From contig DASZME010000008.1 of NCBI GenBank assembly GCA_035551995.1, positions 62,001 through 126,000 on the forward strand: a stretch of 64,000 bases of DNA, in the 5' to 3' direction. Position 1 is the first letter of the stretch. Every line of letters starts with the position of its first letter. A program made the position numbers and the translations under genes. The notes under the pieces were generated by a model that ran no database searches, was not told the origin of the DNA, and saw only the letters and a program-made list of their open reading frames with translations. Below, in pieces: positions 56,158 to 64,000 of this stretch. Source of the stretch: RYN-428 sp035551995. Lineage in GTDB: Bacteria > Planctomycetota > Phycisphaerae > Tepidisphaerales > Tepidisphaeraceae.

Positions 56158-57003
56158 ATGTCCATGGAACTATGTGTTTTAGCCAGCGGCTCCTCGGGAA
56201 ATTGCAGCATCGTCCGCACGCCAGGAGGCGCGATGCTTCTTGACGCCGGCATTGGGCCGCGAATCGTGTCTCGTCGGCTGACGGGCGCCGGCGTGCAGGT
56301 ATCGGACGTGTCGGCGATCTGTCTGACGCATCTGGATCGGGACCACTTCGCGCCCGTCTGGGTCAATCACATCGTTCGTCTGGGGATCATCGTTCATTGC
56401 CACGAACGCTGCGTCGATGACCTAAAAAAAATCGCCGAAAACCGGCTCCTCGCGGCCCTCATTCGACCGTTTGGCGAATTGCGTTTCACGCCAATGCCCG
56501 GCGTCGCCGCCATCCCCATCGCCCTGGCGCACGATCGCGAAGGCTCCCACGGATTTGTATTGGAAGGCTATGGCCGGCGAATCGGGTACGCCACCGATCT
56601 CGGATACGTCCCTGATCCCCTGGTGGAGCATTTTTCGGATTTGGACGTGCTGGCGCTGGAGAGCAACTACGATCCGCACATGCAGGAGCGAAGCCCCCGC
56701 CCGATCTTCCTGAAGCGCAGGATCACCGGCGGCAGCGGGCATCTTTCCAACCAGCAGGCGTTGGACGCCATCCGCCGAATGCTGGACCAAGCCGAGCGGC
56801 GAGAACGGCCGTTGCCGGCCCACATCGTCCTGCTGCACCGAAGCCGTCAGTGCAATTGTCCCAGGCTTGTGCGCGAACTCTTTTCGACCGATCCGCGGAT
56901 CGCGCCAAGGCTTGTCCTGACCGAAGCATTTTCGCGATCGGAGTGGCTCAGCGCCGCAGGCCGACCCGTCGCGGTCGGCGAGCAACTGTTGCTGGCATGG
57001 TGA
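56158..57003 (+). CDS. Metallo-beta-lactamase-fold hydrolase (YycJ/WalJ-like) with variant metal motif
   Basis: 281 residues, the length of the YycJ/WalJ group of exonuclease-like MBL proteins. Seen: VLASGSSGNCSIVRTPGGAM at the start (family hallmark), the metal-motif region ICLTHLDRDHFAPV, later ALESNYDPHM, GGSGHLSNQQALD, and VLLHRSRQCNCPRLVRE. The canonical HxHxDH reads H-L-D-R-D-H here, so the second His is replaced by Asp. GGAG nine bases before ATG 56158 supports the start. A second ATG is two codons downstream. The nuclease role is by family; the change of ligand makes activity uncertain. Confidence 0.85.
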   Translation: MSMELCVLASGSSGNCSIVRTPGGAMLLDAGIGPRIVSRRLTGAGVQVSDVSAICLTHLDRDHFAPVWVNHIVRLGIIVHCHERCVDDLKKIAENRLLAALIRPFGELRFTPMPGVAAIPIALAHDREGSHGFVLEGYGRRIGYATDLGYVPDPLVEHFSDLDVLALESNYDPHMQERSPRPIFLKRRITGGSGHLSNQQALDAIRRMLDQAERRERPLPAHIVLLHRSRQCNCPRLVRELFSTDPRIAPRLVLTEAFSRSEWLSAAGRPVAVGEQLLLAW

Positions 57004-57163
57004 TGATCGTGAACGAAGGACAGTGGAGTCAGGGAATTTCGATCGAAATATTTTTTTGCGGTTTTATGGCCAGGGATGAATCGCGACTTCGAAAAAATGC
57101 GAACTGACGCCGAGGGCAATGGCGCTGCCGCGGTGCAGTTGATTCGTTCGACCCGTGACGCGA

Positions 57164-57694
57164 CTAAGTGACCGGTTTGGCGTCCTCAAGATCCAACGAG
57201 TACACTGACTTGATCACCCCGTCCTGATTGACGACCTTGACGTGCAGAATACCGGTTATCCGCATGAAGTCGCCGTACAGCGGCATCGGCGGGCGATTGT
57301 TCGGCACATGCACATACACCCGTTCCTGCACCTGCGGCGGACCGCTGAAACAGCACTTGGTGATGTTGTAGACAAACTCAAAATCCCGGGCGCGCTGAGC
57401 CCCGGTGCTCGCCCACATGAATCCTTCCAACTGAACTTTCTGCCCGTCCAACTCGCGCCATTTTCGCGGAACGTCGTTGATCGTCCCGTTGGATTGATCG
57501 AACTCGAAATACCCGAGCGATTTCAGATCGACCTTCGCGAAATCCGCCCCGCGCTCGATGCCGCCGGTAAGCGTTTGATTGATAAAAATGTAGGCGAACC
57601 AAAGAAACGGCATCGCCACGATCGCCAGAAACGCGATCAGACGAAAGTTGATCGACCGGGACATCGATCGTGGCCCTGAAGCCGCGGTGTTCAT
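57164..57694 (-). CDS. DUF3299-family exported protein, copy 2 of the ABC operon
   Basis: 176 residues. One N-terminal membrane segment (AFLAIVAMPFLWFAYIFINQ, about 21-40), then a DUF3299-type domain with YFEFDQSNGTINDVPRKWRE, GFMWASTG and the Cys pair motif ITKCCFSGPPQVQERVYVHV. AGGAG lies before the ATG. It is the last gene of the operon beginning with the ABC ATPase at 61366, following a paralogue by 24 bases. In proteobacteria DUF3299 proteins belong to Zur-controlled operons with an ABC ATPase and permease; a metal-related role is inferred from that. Confidence 0.8.
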   Translation of the reverse strand: MNTAASGPRSMSRSINFRLIAFLAIVAMPFLWFAYIFINQTLTGGIERGADFAKVDLKSLGYFEFDQSNGTINDVPRKWRELDGQKVQLEGFMWASTGAQRARDFEFVYNITKCCFSGPPQVQERVYVHVPNNRPPMPLYGDFMRITGILHVKVVNQDGVIKSVYSLDLEDAKPVT

Positions 57695-57718
57695 GGCTTG
57701 AATCTCCTGCTCCGGCCC

Positions 57719-58441
57719 TTATTTCGGCGCCGGCTTTACGCTGTGCACGTCAAGCTCAAAGATGCTGACGATGTAGCCGTCGTCCTTTTTTTCGCCCACT
57801 TTCAGATTTCCCTCGACCACGATCTCATCGGGGCAATACCCGACGGCCTTGCCCTTGGGGCAGTTGACGACGATCGTATGCTGAATCTGCGGCGGTTGCC
57901 CAAAGCAGCAGGCGAACAAGCTCGGCACCAAAGCGAATTGCGTGATATTTTCCGCCTGATCCATTGGGATCATGAACCCGCGCAGACGGACGGTCGAATT
58001 GCTCAGCGCCTTGACGTCGGCGGGGATGTTGCCGCCGTGCTCTTGATCGTATTCAAAGTTGCCAAGCTCTTTGATGGCCATTTCCTGAACGACGCCCGAT
58101 TTAGGCGCCGGGTGGGGTTTGCGCGCCTCGGCGGAGGCCGCGTCGGCCGAGGGCAAGGTCGTCGGGCCGGCCATTTTCAGAGCGGCCAGGGCCTTTTCGC
58201 AAACACGAATTTTCTCCTGGAGCGGCCCAAGCCGGCCCGGTTCGTCGGCGAAGGTGCTCGATAATTTCTTCAGGATCGGCAGCGCCGTGTTGTACTCGCC
58301 CCGGTTGAACGCCTGGTTGGCGCGAATCTCAAGCTGTGCGGTCGAGGGCGGATTTTGATCGACCGGCGTCGCCGGGACGCCAAGCGCGACCGCCGCGACG
58401 AGCAAAAACGACGCAAATAATGATTTGTTCCAACCCTTCAT
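57719..58441 (-). CDS. DUF3299-family exported protein, copy 1, with TPR-like N-terminal region
   Basis: 240 residues. A signal peptide (KSLFASFLLVAAVALGVPAT, cut near ATP) is followed by a helical part (about 30-90, AQLEIRANQAFNRGEYNTAL, PILKKL), then an acidic linker and the DUF3299 domain (about 125-240): LGNFEYDQEHGGNIPADVKA, RLRGFMIPMDQAENITQFAL, VPSLFACCFGQPPQIQHTIV, and VSIFELDVHSVKPA at the end. The CCF...PP motif matches copy 2. It lies between the permease gene (185 bases upstream) and copy 2. Two DUF3299 genes in one operon are unusual to my knowledge. Confidence 0.8.
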   Translation of the reverse strand: MKGWNKSLFASFLLVAAVALGVPATPVDQNPPSTAQLEIRANQAFNRGEYNTALPILKKLSSTFADEPGRLGPLQEKIRVCEKALAALKMAGPTTLPSADAASAEARKPHPAPKSGVVQEMAIKELGNFEYDQEHGGNIPADVKALSNSTVRLRGFMIPMDQAENITQFALVPSLFACCFGQPPQIQHTIVVNCPKGKAVGYCPDEIVVEGNLKVGEKKDDGYIVSIFELDVHSVKPAPK

Positions 58442-58626
58442 CTGCGAACCTCACGGTAAACGGCTATCCCGACTTATTATAGACGCTCCAACGAATGATT
58501 GTTGCGAAGCATTCTCCGGAACTCGTGTCAAGCGGCGGAAACCGGAGTTTCCGCCCTCGGCGCCCAGCGCGCCATCTTTGAATAGTCGCTGGCCGCGGGC
58601 GCAAGCTCCGGGTCTCTTTATACCGA

Positions 58627-60438
58627 TTATCCGGCCACCAGGTTCGTCGCGACCGGCGTACGATACGCTTTGGTCGCCGGGACCAATCCCGCGATCAGGG
58701 CGATCACCACCACGCCGGCTAGATAAACCCATTCCCACGGATTGGTGGAAATCCAATCGAAGCCCTGACCCAACGTTCGGCTCAGGTAAATCGATCCGAC
58801 GCCGCCGAGCAGGTGGCCGCAGAATAACCCGCCGATGGCGCCAAAGAGGCCGATCAGCCCCGCTTCCACGCAGATCAGCGTGAGAACCCGGCCGCGGGTG
58901 GCGCCGAGCGCGCGAAGAATCGCGATTTCCCTATTTCGCGCGGAGACCGAATTGTAGATGCTGACCAGGATGCCGATCGCGGCCACCACGCTCACCAGTG
59001 CGGCGATGACCAGCAGGATCGTCGTCGAACCGGCAAAAAACGTGTCGAAGAAATTCTGCATGATTCGGGCGGGATTGACCGCCTGCACGTCTTCGTGCAT
59101 GCCCCCGTTTTGGATGAAGTACATCAAGTCGTCGGCCGACACGCCGCCCCGCGAGCGAATGTAAATCGCCGATACTTCCCAATCCTTGTTGGGGGTGTCG
59201 ATGTCGATGTAGTCCTTTGCGTGAGGAAGGTCGGGGTCAAGCTCGTCGCCGTAAACCAGCTTGTACGGGGGTGGTCCTTCTTCGTCGGGCTTTGGGGCGG
59301 GGGCGGCGGCTTTTCCTTCACGAATTTGCGCTTGAGCCCCTAGGCCCGCCTCATGCTCGGCGATGCAATAGAAACTCATGAGCGGGATGTAGAGACACCG
59401 GTCGGCGGCGGTATGCGTCGGCTTTAATACGCCGACCACTTGCCACTTCTCCGGATGAATATCCGGCGTTTCCTTTGGACCGGGATTCCCGTGGGTGGCC
59501 TGAAAGACGTCGCCGATTTTCAATCCCGTTTTTTCGGCGGCTTCGCTTCCGAGCACCGCTTCCAGCTTCCATGCGTGATACAGGCGGCCCTGGGCCAGTT
59601 CGTAAGCCATTTCAGGCCGATATTCGAGCGGGCCATTCTCGGCGCCGGCGGATTTGTAGATGACCTCCAGGGCATTGGATACCGCCTGCTCATGCGTCAC
59701 CGCTCCCGCCGCGTCTTTCGACGCCAGCGACGCCGACGCGGCGAGGCCTTCGGAAAGAGCCGAATCGGCTCTGAACGTGATCGGTTTTCCATACCGCCAT
59801 TTGGCGTCGTCCGGATTCGGCGCCGCCATCGGATCGGCACGTTCGACCAGCGGCGTGGTTTCGCGCGCGAGTTTTTTCAAATCCTCGCGCATCGTTTGCA
59901 GACTCGTTTGAATCTCTCTTTGGCGCCTGGAGAACGGGGCCAGGTCGCCGCCGGGATTCTGTCGAATCTCATCCGACAGCGCTCGCTGCTTATCGATCAT
60001 CTCCTGCAGCGATTTCCTCAGATCGTTCAGCGAAACGAACATCTTGGGCGGCGCCCCGACGATCGGCCGGCCTTTATAGGTGTCTCCCACCGCGATCGGG
60101 ATCGCCGTCTTCACGTGCCCGTTATAATTAAACTCATGGCTTCCGCGCGGCGGACGATCCTGGGAATTCAACGTCTCATAGACCCAGTACGGCACATTTC
60201 CCGGGCTCTTGTCGATGTGATAAACCGTATTCAACGTCAACTGAAGCGGTGAACCTTTCCCGACGCCAATGAGCACGTCGTAGCCATATTCGGTTTGCCC
60301 GAACAGCGCGGACCCCGCTTCGCGCATGAGGAAAATCGACACCGCCAGGGCCACGCCAAGCAGCACGGACAGCAGTGTCAGCCAGGTGCCAAGGGCACGT
60401 TGGCGCATTTGTTTAAAGACGAGTTGGAAGAGGTTCAT
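58627..60438 (-). CDS. ABC transporter permease, MacB/FtsX type
   Basis: 603 residues. An N-terminal membrane segment (LGTWLTLLSVLLGVALAVSI, about 16-40), a very large extracytoplasmic domain (about 40-470), and three C-terminal segments with the FtsX domain (about 480-603, TTILLVIAALVSVVAAIGIL, VSIYNSVSARNREIAILRAL then GATRGRVLTLICVEAGLIG). The extracytoplasmic part contains a charged coiled segment (LRKSLQEMIDKQRALSDEI). MacB-type permeases do mechanotransmission rather than transport through themselves. The ATG at 60438 opens MNLFQLVFKQMRQRALGTWL, the standard start of these proteins; the frame upstream is unsupported. It is second in the operon. Confidence 0.87.
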   Translation of the reverse strand: MNLFQLVFKQMRQRALGTWLTLLSVLLGVALAVSIFLMREAGSALFGQTEYGYDVLIGVGKGSPLQLTLNTVYHIDKSPGNVPYWVYETLNSQDRPPRGSHEFNYNGHVKTAIPIAVGDTYKGRPIVGAPPKMFVSLNDLRKSLQEMIDKQRALSDEIRQNPGGDLAPFSRRQREIQTSLQTMREDLKKLARETTPLVERADPMAAPNPDDAKWRYGKPITFRADSALSEGLAASASLASKDAAGAVTHEQAVSNALEVIYKSAGAENGPLEYRPEMAYELAQGRLYHAWKLEAVLGSEAAEKTGLKIGDVFQATHGNPGPKETPDIHPEKWQVVGVLKPTHTAADRCLYIPLMSFYCIAEHEAGLGAQAQIREGKAAAPAPKPDEEGPPPYKLVYGDELDPDLPHAKDYIDIDTPNKDWEVSAIYIRSRGGVSADDLMYFIQNGGMHEDVQAVNPARIMQNFFDTFFAGSTTILLVIAALVSVVAAIGILVSIYNSVSARNREIAILRALGATRGRVLTLICVEAGLIGLFGAIGGLFCGHLLGGVGSIYLSRTLGQGFDWISTNPWEWVYLAGVVVIALIAGLVPATKAYRTPVATNLVAG

Positions 60439-60462
60439 GGTTTGTCTTATGCCTGCAAAACG

Positions 60463-60520
60463 CAAGTCCGGCCCCCTCGCCCCGGTACTCCGGAGAAGGG
60501 ATGGGTTGAGGGTCTTCAAT
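60463..60520 (+). repeat. Family C repeat between ABC ATPase and permease genes
   Basis: CCCTCGCCCCGGTACTCCGG then AGAAGGGATGGGTTGAGGGT, which has the hairpin-plus-tail layout of the other family C copies (2583-2625, 13403-13445) with changes. It occupies most of the 154-base gap between the two operon genes. Confidence 0.65.
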
Positions 60521-60592
60521 GCGGCAAGCGAAAAAATCCTCGCGCCAAGCTTTCCGGCCACGCTTATCCGGGAACGCCAACCCGCAAGCCGA

Positions 60593-61366
60593 TCAACATG
60601 CCGCCCGATTCAAATCCGACAAGGTGACGACGCGCGACAGTTGCCTGGAGATCAACGGGTCATGGCTCACCAGCACCAGGCTCGCGCGGACCTCGTCAGC
60701 GAGTCTGCGAATCAGCTCGAGCACCTGTTGCGCGTTCTTCGGATCCAACGCGCCCGTCGGTTCGTCCGCCAGCACCAAGCGGGGACGATTGGCCAGCGCC
60801 CGCGCCACCGCCACGCGCTGCTGCTGACCGACCGACAACTTGGACGGCTTGTAATGAAGACGTTCGGACAAGCCGACTTCGATCAACAAATGTTCGGCCC
60901 ACTTTGGATCGGACGGCCGGCCGGTGAAGCTCATGCCCAGCAACACGTTTTCCAGGGCGGTAAATCCGGGGAGCAGGTGATGCGTCTGAAAAATGTATCC
61001 GATATTGCGCCCGCGAAACACGTCGCGCTGGGCTTCGCCCAGACGGGTGATGTCGATGGCCGTCTCACGCCCCGCAGGGGATCGATCATCCATGACGGCC
61101 GATGCGCCGCCGGCGCTGGGCGTTTTGCTCGCGGCCGCTGTTTCGGCGGCGCCGGCGCCGGAAAAGTCGAAGACAATGCTGCCGCTGTCGGGCGTGAGGA
61201 TGCCGGCGATCAGGTGCAGCAGCGTCGTTTTTCCGGTTCCGCTGCCGCCGATGAGGCCGACTTGCTCCCCGTCGCCAAGTCCAAACGCCGGCACGTCGAT
61301 GACGGGGACAGCGGCGCCATCGGGAGCGATATACTGTTTTTTGAGGTCGCGTAGTTCCACGGACAT
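60593..61366 (-). CDS. ABC transporter ATP-binding protein, LolD/MacB type
   Basis: 257-residue ATPase of the MacB/LolD group. Walker A GLIGGSGTGKTTLLHLIAGI, Q-loop YIFQTHHLLPGFTALENV, signature LSVGQQQRVAVARALA, Walker B RLVLADEPTGALDPKN and the switch His in LVLVSHDP are all present. Between Walker A and the Q-loop there is an extra Ala/Ser-rich segment of about 35 residues (GAGAAETAAASKTPSAGG). First gene of the operon with the permease and two DUF3299 genes. About 80 bases upstream of the start the plus strand has ATGTTATA (61445-61452), a match to one half of the proteobacterial Zur box, and TAACAT at 61474-61479; this is weak. Confidence 0.92.
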   Translation of the reverse strand: MSVELRDLKKQYIAPDGAAVPVIDVPAFGLGDGEQVGLIGGSGTGKTTLLHLIAGILTPDSGSIVFDFSGAGAAETAAASKTPSAGGASAVMDDRSPAGRETAIDITRLGEAQRDVFRGRNIGYIFQTHHLLPGFTALENVLLGMSFTGRPSDPKWAEHLLIEVGLSERLHYKPSKLSVGQQQRVAVARALANRPRLVLADEPTGALDPKNAQQVLELIRRLADEVRASLVLVSHDPLISRQLSRVVTLSDLNRAAC

Positions 61367-61547
61367 ATGGGAGACAATACATCGGCGGGCGGTTGAGTTC
61401 CACTCATCGGGAAGTGGCCGGGGCAGTCGCGCGAAAGATATCGTATGTTATAGAACGACTCGCGAAGCTTGACTAACATGGTCCCGGTTCTCCGTCTGAG
61501 CCGGAACGGCGCCAGTTTGTGCAATGGATCGGCCGATAGGATGGAGA

Positions 61548-63473
61548 ATGTCCGGAGTGAATAAATCGCGATCCCAGATTCCCCCGCTCACGATATTGCC
61601 GGTCTCCCGGCGGGCGCGGCTCGCGCGCGCGTTGGTTTGCTTATCGATCCTCGTTTTGTGCGCGTGCTGGTGGGCCAGCGGGCGCGGCTACAAAACCTGG
61701 GTCTTTCGCCAATTCAATCCGGACTATGGCGTTCATCATTACGCGATGCAGCCGGAGATCATCCGCACCCGCCCGGCCGATCGTGAAGGAAACGTGGCGC
61801 CGGGCGGCGCGTTTATCGCCGCCGACGTCGAACTGCCCTACAGGGGAAAAGTCGTCGATGGCCGATCGTTAAACGGCGATTCGGTTCGGCTCTATCGCAC
61901 CAACGACGGGCAGCTGGTGCCGGCGGTCGTGAATACAAGCGGCGCCGGCGACGCCATCGTGCTGCGCCCGACGGGAACGCTCGACGCCAATACGCAATAC
62001 ACCTTCGAAATCACCCCCGCCGTCACCGACACCGCCGGCCATCCCTTCAAATCTTTCACGACGAAATTCTGGACCATGGCCGGCGAACGCCTGGCCGAGT
62101 TCCCGATGGCGTTCGAGAAAATCGCGCTATCCGCCGCCCGCGGGCACATGTTCACCTGCGTCACCATCGGCCCCGACCAAAAACTCTATGCCAGCGCCCT
62201 GAGCGGCAAAATCCTTCGCTATGCGATCCGCACCGATGGCACGGTCGAGTCTCCGCAAGAAATAGATACGATCAATGAATCCAACGCCTTGACGCGGTTG
62301 ATCACCGGCATCACGTTTGATCCGCAATCGACGGCCGATCATTTAGTCCTTTGGGTCAGCCATGGCCAACTGACGGCTCAAGGCGAAAAGGGGCAAGGCT
62401 ACATTCAGGGCGCCGCGGACTGGACCGGCAAAATTAGCCGACTGGAAGGGCCCAATCTCGAAAAATATGACGACGTCGTCATCGGTCTTCCGCGCGGCTG
62501 GAAAGACCATCTGAATAACCAGATGGTTTTCGGCCCGGATCATGCGCTGTACTTCTGTCAGGCCGCCAACACGGCCATGGGCGCCCCCGACCACAAATGG
62601 GGCTTTCGCCCGGAGCGGCTTCTTACCGCCGCCATTTTACGCCTCGATGTCGGGGCGATGGTCGCCAGCGTCCAACCGCTGAACGTGAAAACCGAAGCAG
62701 GGGGCAATTACGATCCCTATGCTCCCGGCGCCCCGCTCACGATTTACGCCACCGGAATACGCAATAGCTTCGATCTGGTCTGGCACAGCAACGGCCGCCT
62801 CTACGCCGGCATCAACGGGTCCGCCGCCGGCGGCAACGCCCCCGCGTCGCCCCCGGCCTATCGGGGGCTCCAAGTTCCTCGATTAATGAACATCCAGGAG
62901 ACCGAAGACGACATGCTCTTCAAAGTCGAGCAAGGCGCCTACTACGGACACCCCAACCCCACACGCAACGAATACGTTCTCAACGGCGCCAATCCGGCGC
63001 CACACGCAAACCCCTACCAGGTTCATGGCTATCCGCTCGGCACCCTCCCCGACCGCAATTGGCGACCCGCCATCTACAGCTTCGGCAAAAATCTGTCCCC
63101 CTGCGGCGTGATCGAATACCAAGGCCCGCGCGGCAACGATGCCCTCAAAGGCAAACTCCTCTACGTCCGCTACAGCGGCGGCGACGACATCATCGCGCTC
63201 TCCCTCGATCGCAACGGCGACGTCGCCGAGTCGATCACCGGAATCGAAGGCTTTGGGCGATTCGTCAATCCCGTCGATCTGATCGAAGACACCCGGACCG
63301 GCAACATCTACGTCGCGGAGTTCGGCGGAAAATGCATCACGCTGCTACGTCCGACCCGCGGGCAAAGGACGGCGGCGAACGCGGTCAGCCGGCGAACCTG
63401 CCGGGTGCAATTCGGTCTGACGGCGCTGACGGCGGGAAAAGGTGGGGAATGGAGAGCGGCCAGCAGCGAGTAG
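61548..63473 (+). CDS. Exported glucose/sorbosone dehydrogenase-like propeller with Ig-like domain
   Basis: 641 residues. The N-terminus has one membrane or signal segment (RALVCLSILVLCACWWASGR, about 27-46). Then an Ig-like Big_5-type domain (about 70-180, NTQYTFEITPAVTDTAGHPF) and a PQQ-type six-bladed propeller (about 190-600) with GLPRGWKDHLNNQMVFGPDH, YATGIRNSFDLVWHSNGRLY, FKVEQGAYYGHPNPTRNEYV and ILYVRYSGGDDIIALSLDRN-type blade ends. The ATG at 61548 (MSGVNKSR), preceded by GGATGGAGA, is chosen over 61524. Divergent from the ABC operon. The likely role is periplasmic sugar oxidation; the PQQ or other cofactor was not verified. Confidence 0.82.
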   Translation: MSGVNKSRSQIPPLTILPVSRRARLARALVCLSILVLCACWWASGRGYKTWVFRQFNPDYGVHHYAMQPEIIRTRPADREGNVAPGGAFIAADVELPYRGKVVDGRSLNGDSVRLYRTNDGQLVPAVVNTSGAGDAIVLRPTGTLDANTQYTFEITPAVTDTAGHPFKSFTTKFWTMAGERLAEFPMAFEKIALSAARGHMFTCVTIGPDQKLYASALSGKILRYAIRTDGTVESPQEIDTINESNALTRLITGITFDPQSTADHLVLWVSHGQLTAQGEKGQGYIQGAADWTGKISRLEGPNLEKYDDVVIGLPRGWKDHLNNQMVFGPDHALYFCQAANTAMGAPDHKWGFRPERLLTAAILRLDVGAMVASVQPLNVKTEAGGNYDPYAPGAPLTIYATGIRNSFDLVWHSNGRLYAGINGSAAGGNAPASPPAYRGLQVPRLMNIQETEDDMLFKVEQGAYYGHPNPTRNEYVLNGANPAPHANPYQVHGYPLGTLPDRNWRPAIYSFGKNLSPCGVIEYQGPRGNDALKGKLLYVRYSGGDDIIALSLDRNGDVAESITGIEGFGRFVNPVDLIEDTRTGNIYVAEFGGKCITLLRPTRGQRTAANAVSRRTCRVQFGLTALTAGKGGEWRAASSE

Positions 63474-63592
63474 AGACTGGCTTTGATCGATCGAAGATCG
63501 CGCCGACGCCCCGTTCGTATCGCGTCGGCGGCTGCGAAGGTCCTGCAATGACGCCGCCGCGGACGCGGTATCGGCTCGCGATAAATCCCGCC

Positions 63593-64000
63593 TCATCCCA
63601 CGCCAAGCGCCTTGGCCATCTCTTGCCCGATCGTGGCGGGGCTTTCGGCGACGGCGATTCCCGCCTGGCGAAGCGCGGCGATCTTAGAATCGGCTGATCC
63701 TTCTCCACCGCTGATGATGGCGCCGGCATGACCCATGCGTCTTCCCGGCGGCGCCGTGCGACCGGCGATGAACGCCACGACCGGCTTCTTCACGCTGGCC
63801 TTGACGAACGCGGCGGCCTTCTCTTCGTCGGCGCCGCCGATTTCGCCGATCAGGATGATGCCGTCGGTTTCCGAGTCGTTCGAGAACAGTTCGAGCACCT
63901 CGATGAAGTTGACGCCTTTGACCGGATCGCCGCCGATGCCGACGCAGGTGGTCTGGCCGATGCCGCGCGTGGAGCACTGCCATACGGCTTCGTAGGTCAG
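63593..64000 (-). CDS. sucD: Succinyl-CoA ligase alpha subunit, C-terminal part, cut by window edge
   Basis: The minus-strand frame is open from base 64000 and runs to TGA at 63593. It encodes the last 135 residues of SucD, the subunit that binds CoA and the phosphohistidine intermediate in succinyl-CoA synthesis or hydrolysis (TCA cycle). Seen: STRGIGQTTCVGIGGDPVKG, DGIILIGEIGGADEEKAAAF, AFIAGRTAPPGRRMGHAGAI, ISGGEGSADSKIAAL and SPATIGQEMAKAL at the end. The catalytic His is in the GHAGA region. sucC should lie right of the window, upstream of this gene. Confidence 0.95.
   Translation of the reverse strand: MTYEAVWQCSTRGIGQTTCVGIGGDPVKGVNFIEVLELFSNDSETDGIILIGEIGGADEEKAAAFVKASVKKPVVAFIAGRTAPPGRRMGHAGAIISGGEGSADSKIAALRQAGIAVAESPATIGQEMAKALGVG

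Noticed and set aside
1..64000. tRNA, rRNA, CRISPR array and intact transposase genes
   Set aside because: Looked for T-loop signals, regular spaced direct repeats and transposase motifs by eye; none found. A covariance or profile search would be needed for certainty.

Overview
The window looks like a chromosomal segment of a planctomycete, most likely of the Phycisphaerae/Tepidisphaera type. The evidence is the gene content: a secreted PA14 protein with five c-type haem motifs, a DUF1592-type cytochrome gene followed by a Tat-exported DUF1552 gene, an N-terminal motif of the LEPRxLLS type on an exported FKBP, FG-GAP and sorbosone-dehydrogenase-like propellers, and small membrane proteins with a zinc ribbon. 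GC is high, around 60% by eye. No rRNA, tRNA, CRISPR array, intact transposase or prophage gene was recognised.

Layout. 2-3664: the error-prone polymerase dnaE2, cut by the left edge and carrying three in-frame insertions built from palindromic repeats. 3771-10285: housekeeping genes, each apparently separate (NodU-type carbamoyltransferase, trmB, a lone atpG, an aldehyde dehydrogenase, moeA). 10642-13461: a lone RnfD/NqrB-like membrane subunit and a TolC-type lipoprotein, converging. 13698-18076: a translationally coupled pair, a five-haem PA14 cytochrome and a secreted propeller. 18224-24874: hisH, a frameshifted lipoprotein, a secreted metzincin protease, a membrane protein, catalase and a sialate O-acetylesterase-like enzyme. 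24952-25392: hicB with a frameshifted hicA. 25449-31085: membrane and exported proteins, bioA and an orphan mraZ. 31355-42064: membrane proteins, an alcohol dehydrogenase-like enzyme, propellers, a COG4705 protein, a trans-aconitate methyltransferase-like gene and a two-domain glycosyltransferase. 42184-46211: the DUF1592/DUF1552 pair. 46387-55589: TPR, FAH-family, OmpA-like, HEAT-like, RidA and a very long Ala/Pro-rich protein. 55621-55860: a gene-less block of ordered hairpins ending in an intrinsic terminator, a candidate structured RNA. 56158-64000: a metallo-beta-lactamase-fold protein, an ABC exporter-type ATPase and permease with two DUF3299 proteins, a sorbosone-dehydrogenase-like protein and the end of sucD.

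How parts work together. Few long operons are visible. The clearest co-operating sets are the coupled cytochrome/propeller pair, the DUF1592/DUF1552 pair, the ABC-DUF3299 operon (resembling the Zur-controlled zinc-related operons of proteobacteria) and hicB-hicA. Several genes that normally sit in conserved clusters (atpG, mraZ, hisH, rnfD) are alone, as is common in planctomycetes.

The most striking signal is a set of dispersed palindromic repeats. Family A is about 100 bp with a GC hairpin and a T-run. Family B has ends of the ATCCACGAAG type. Family C is a CTCCCGG/CCGGGAG hairpin with a GGGTGGGGGTGAGGGT-like tail. They lie between genes, over a gene start and inside dnaE2 without breaking its frame.
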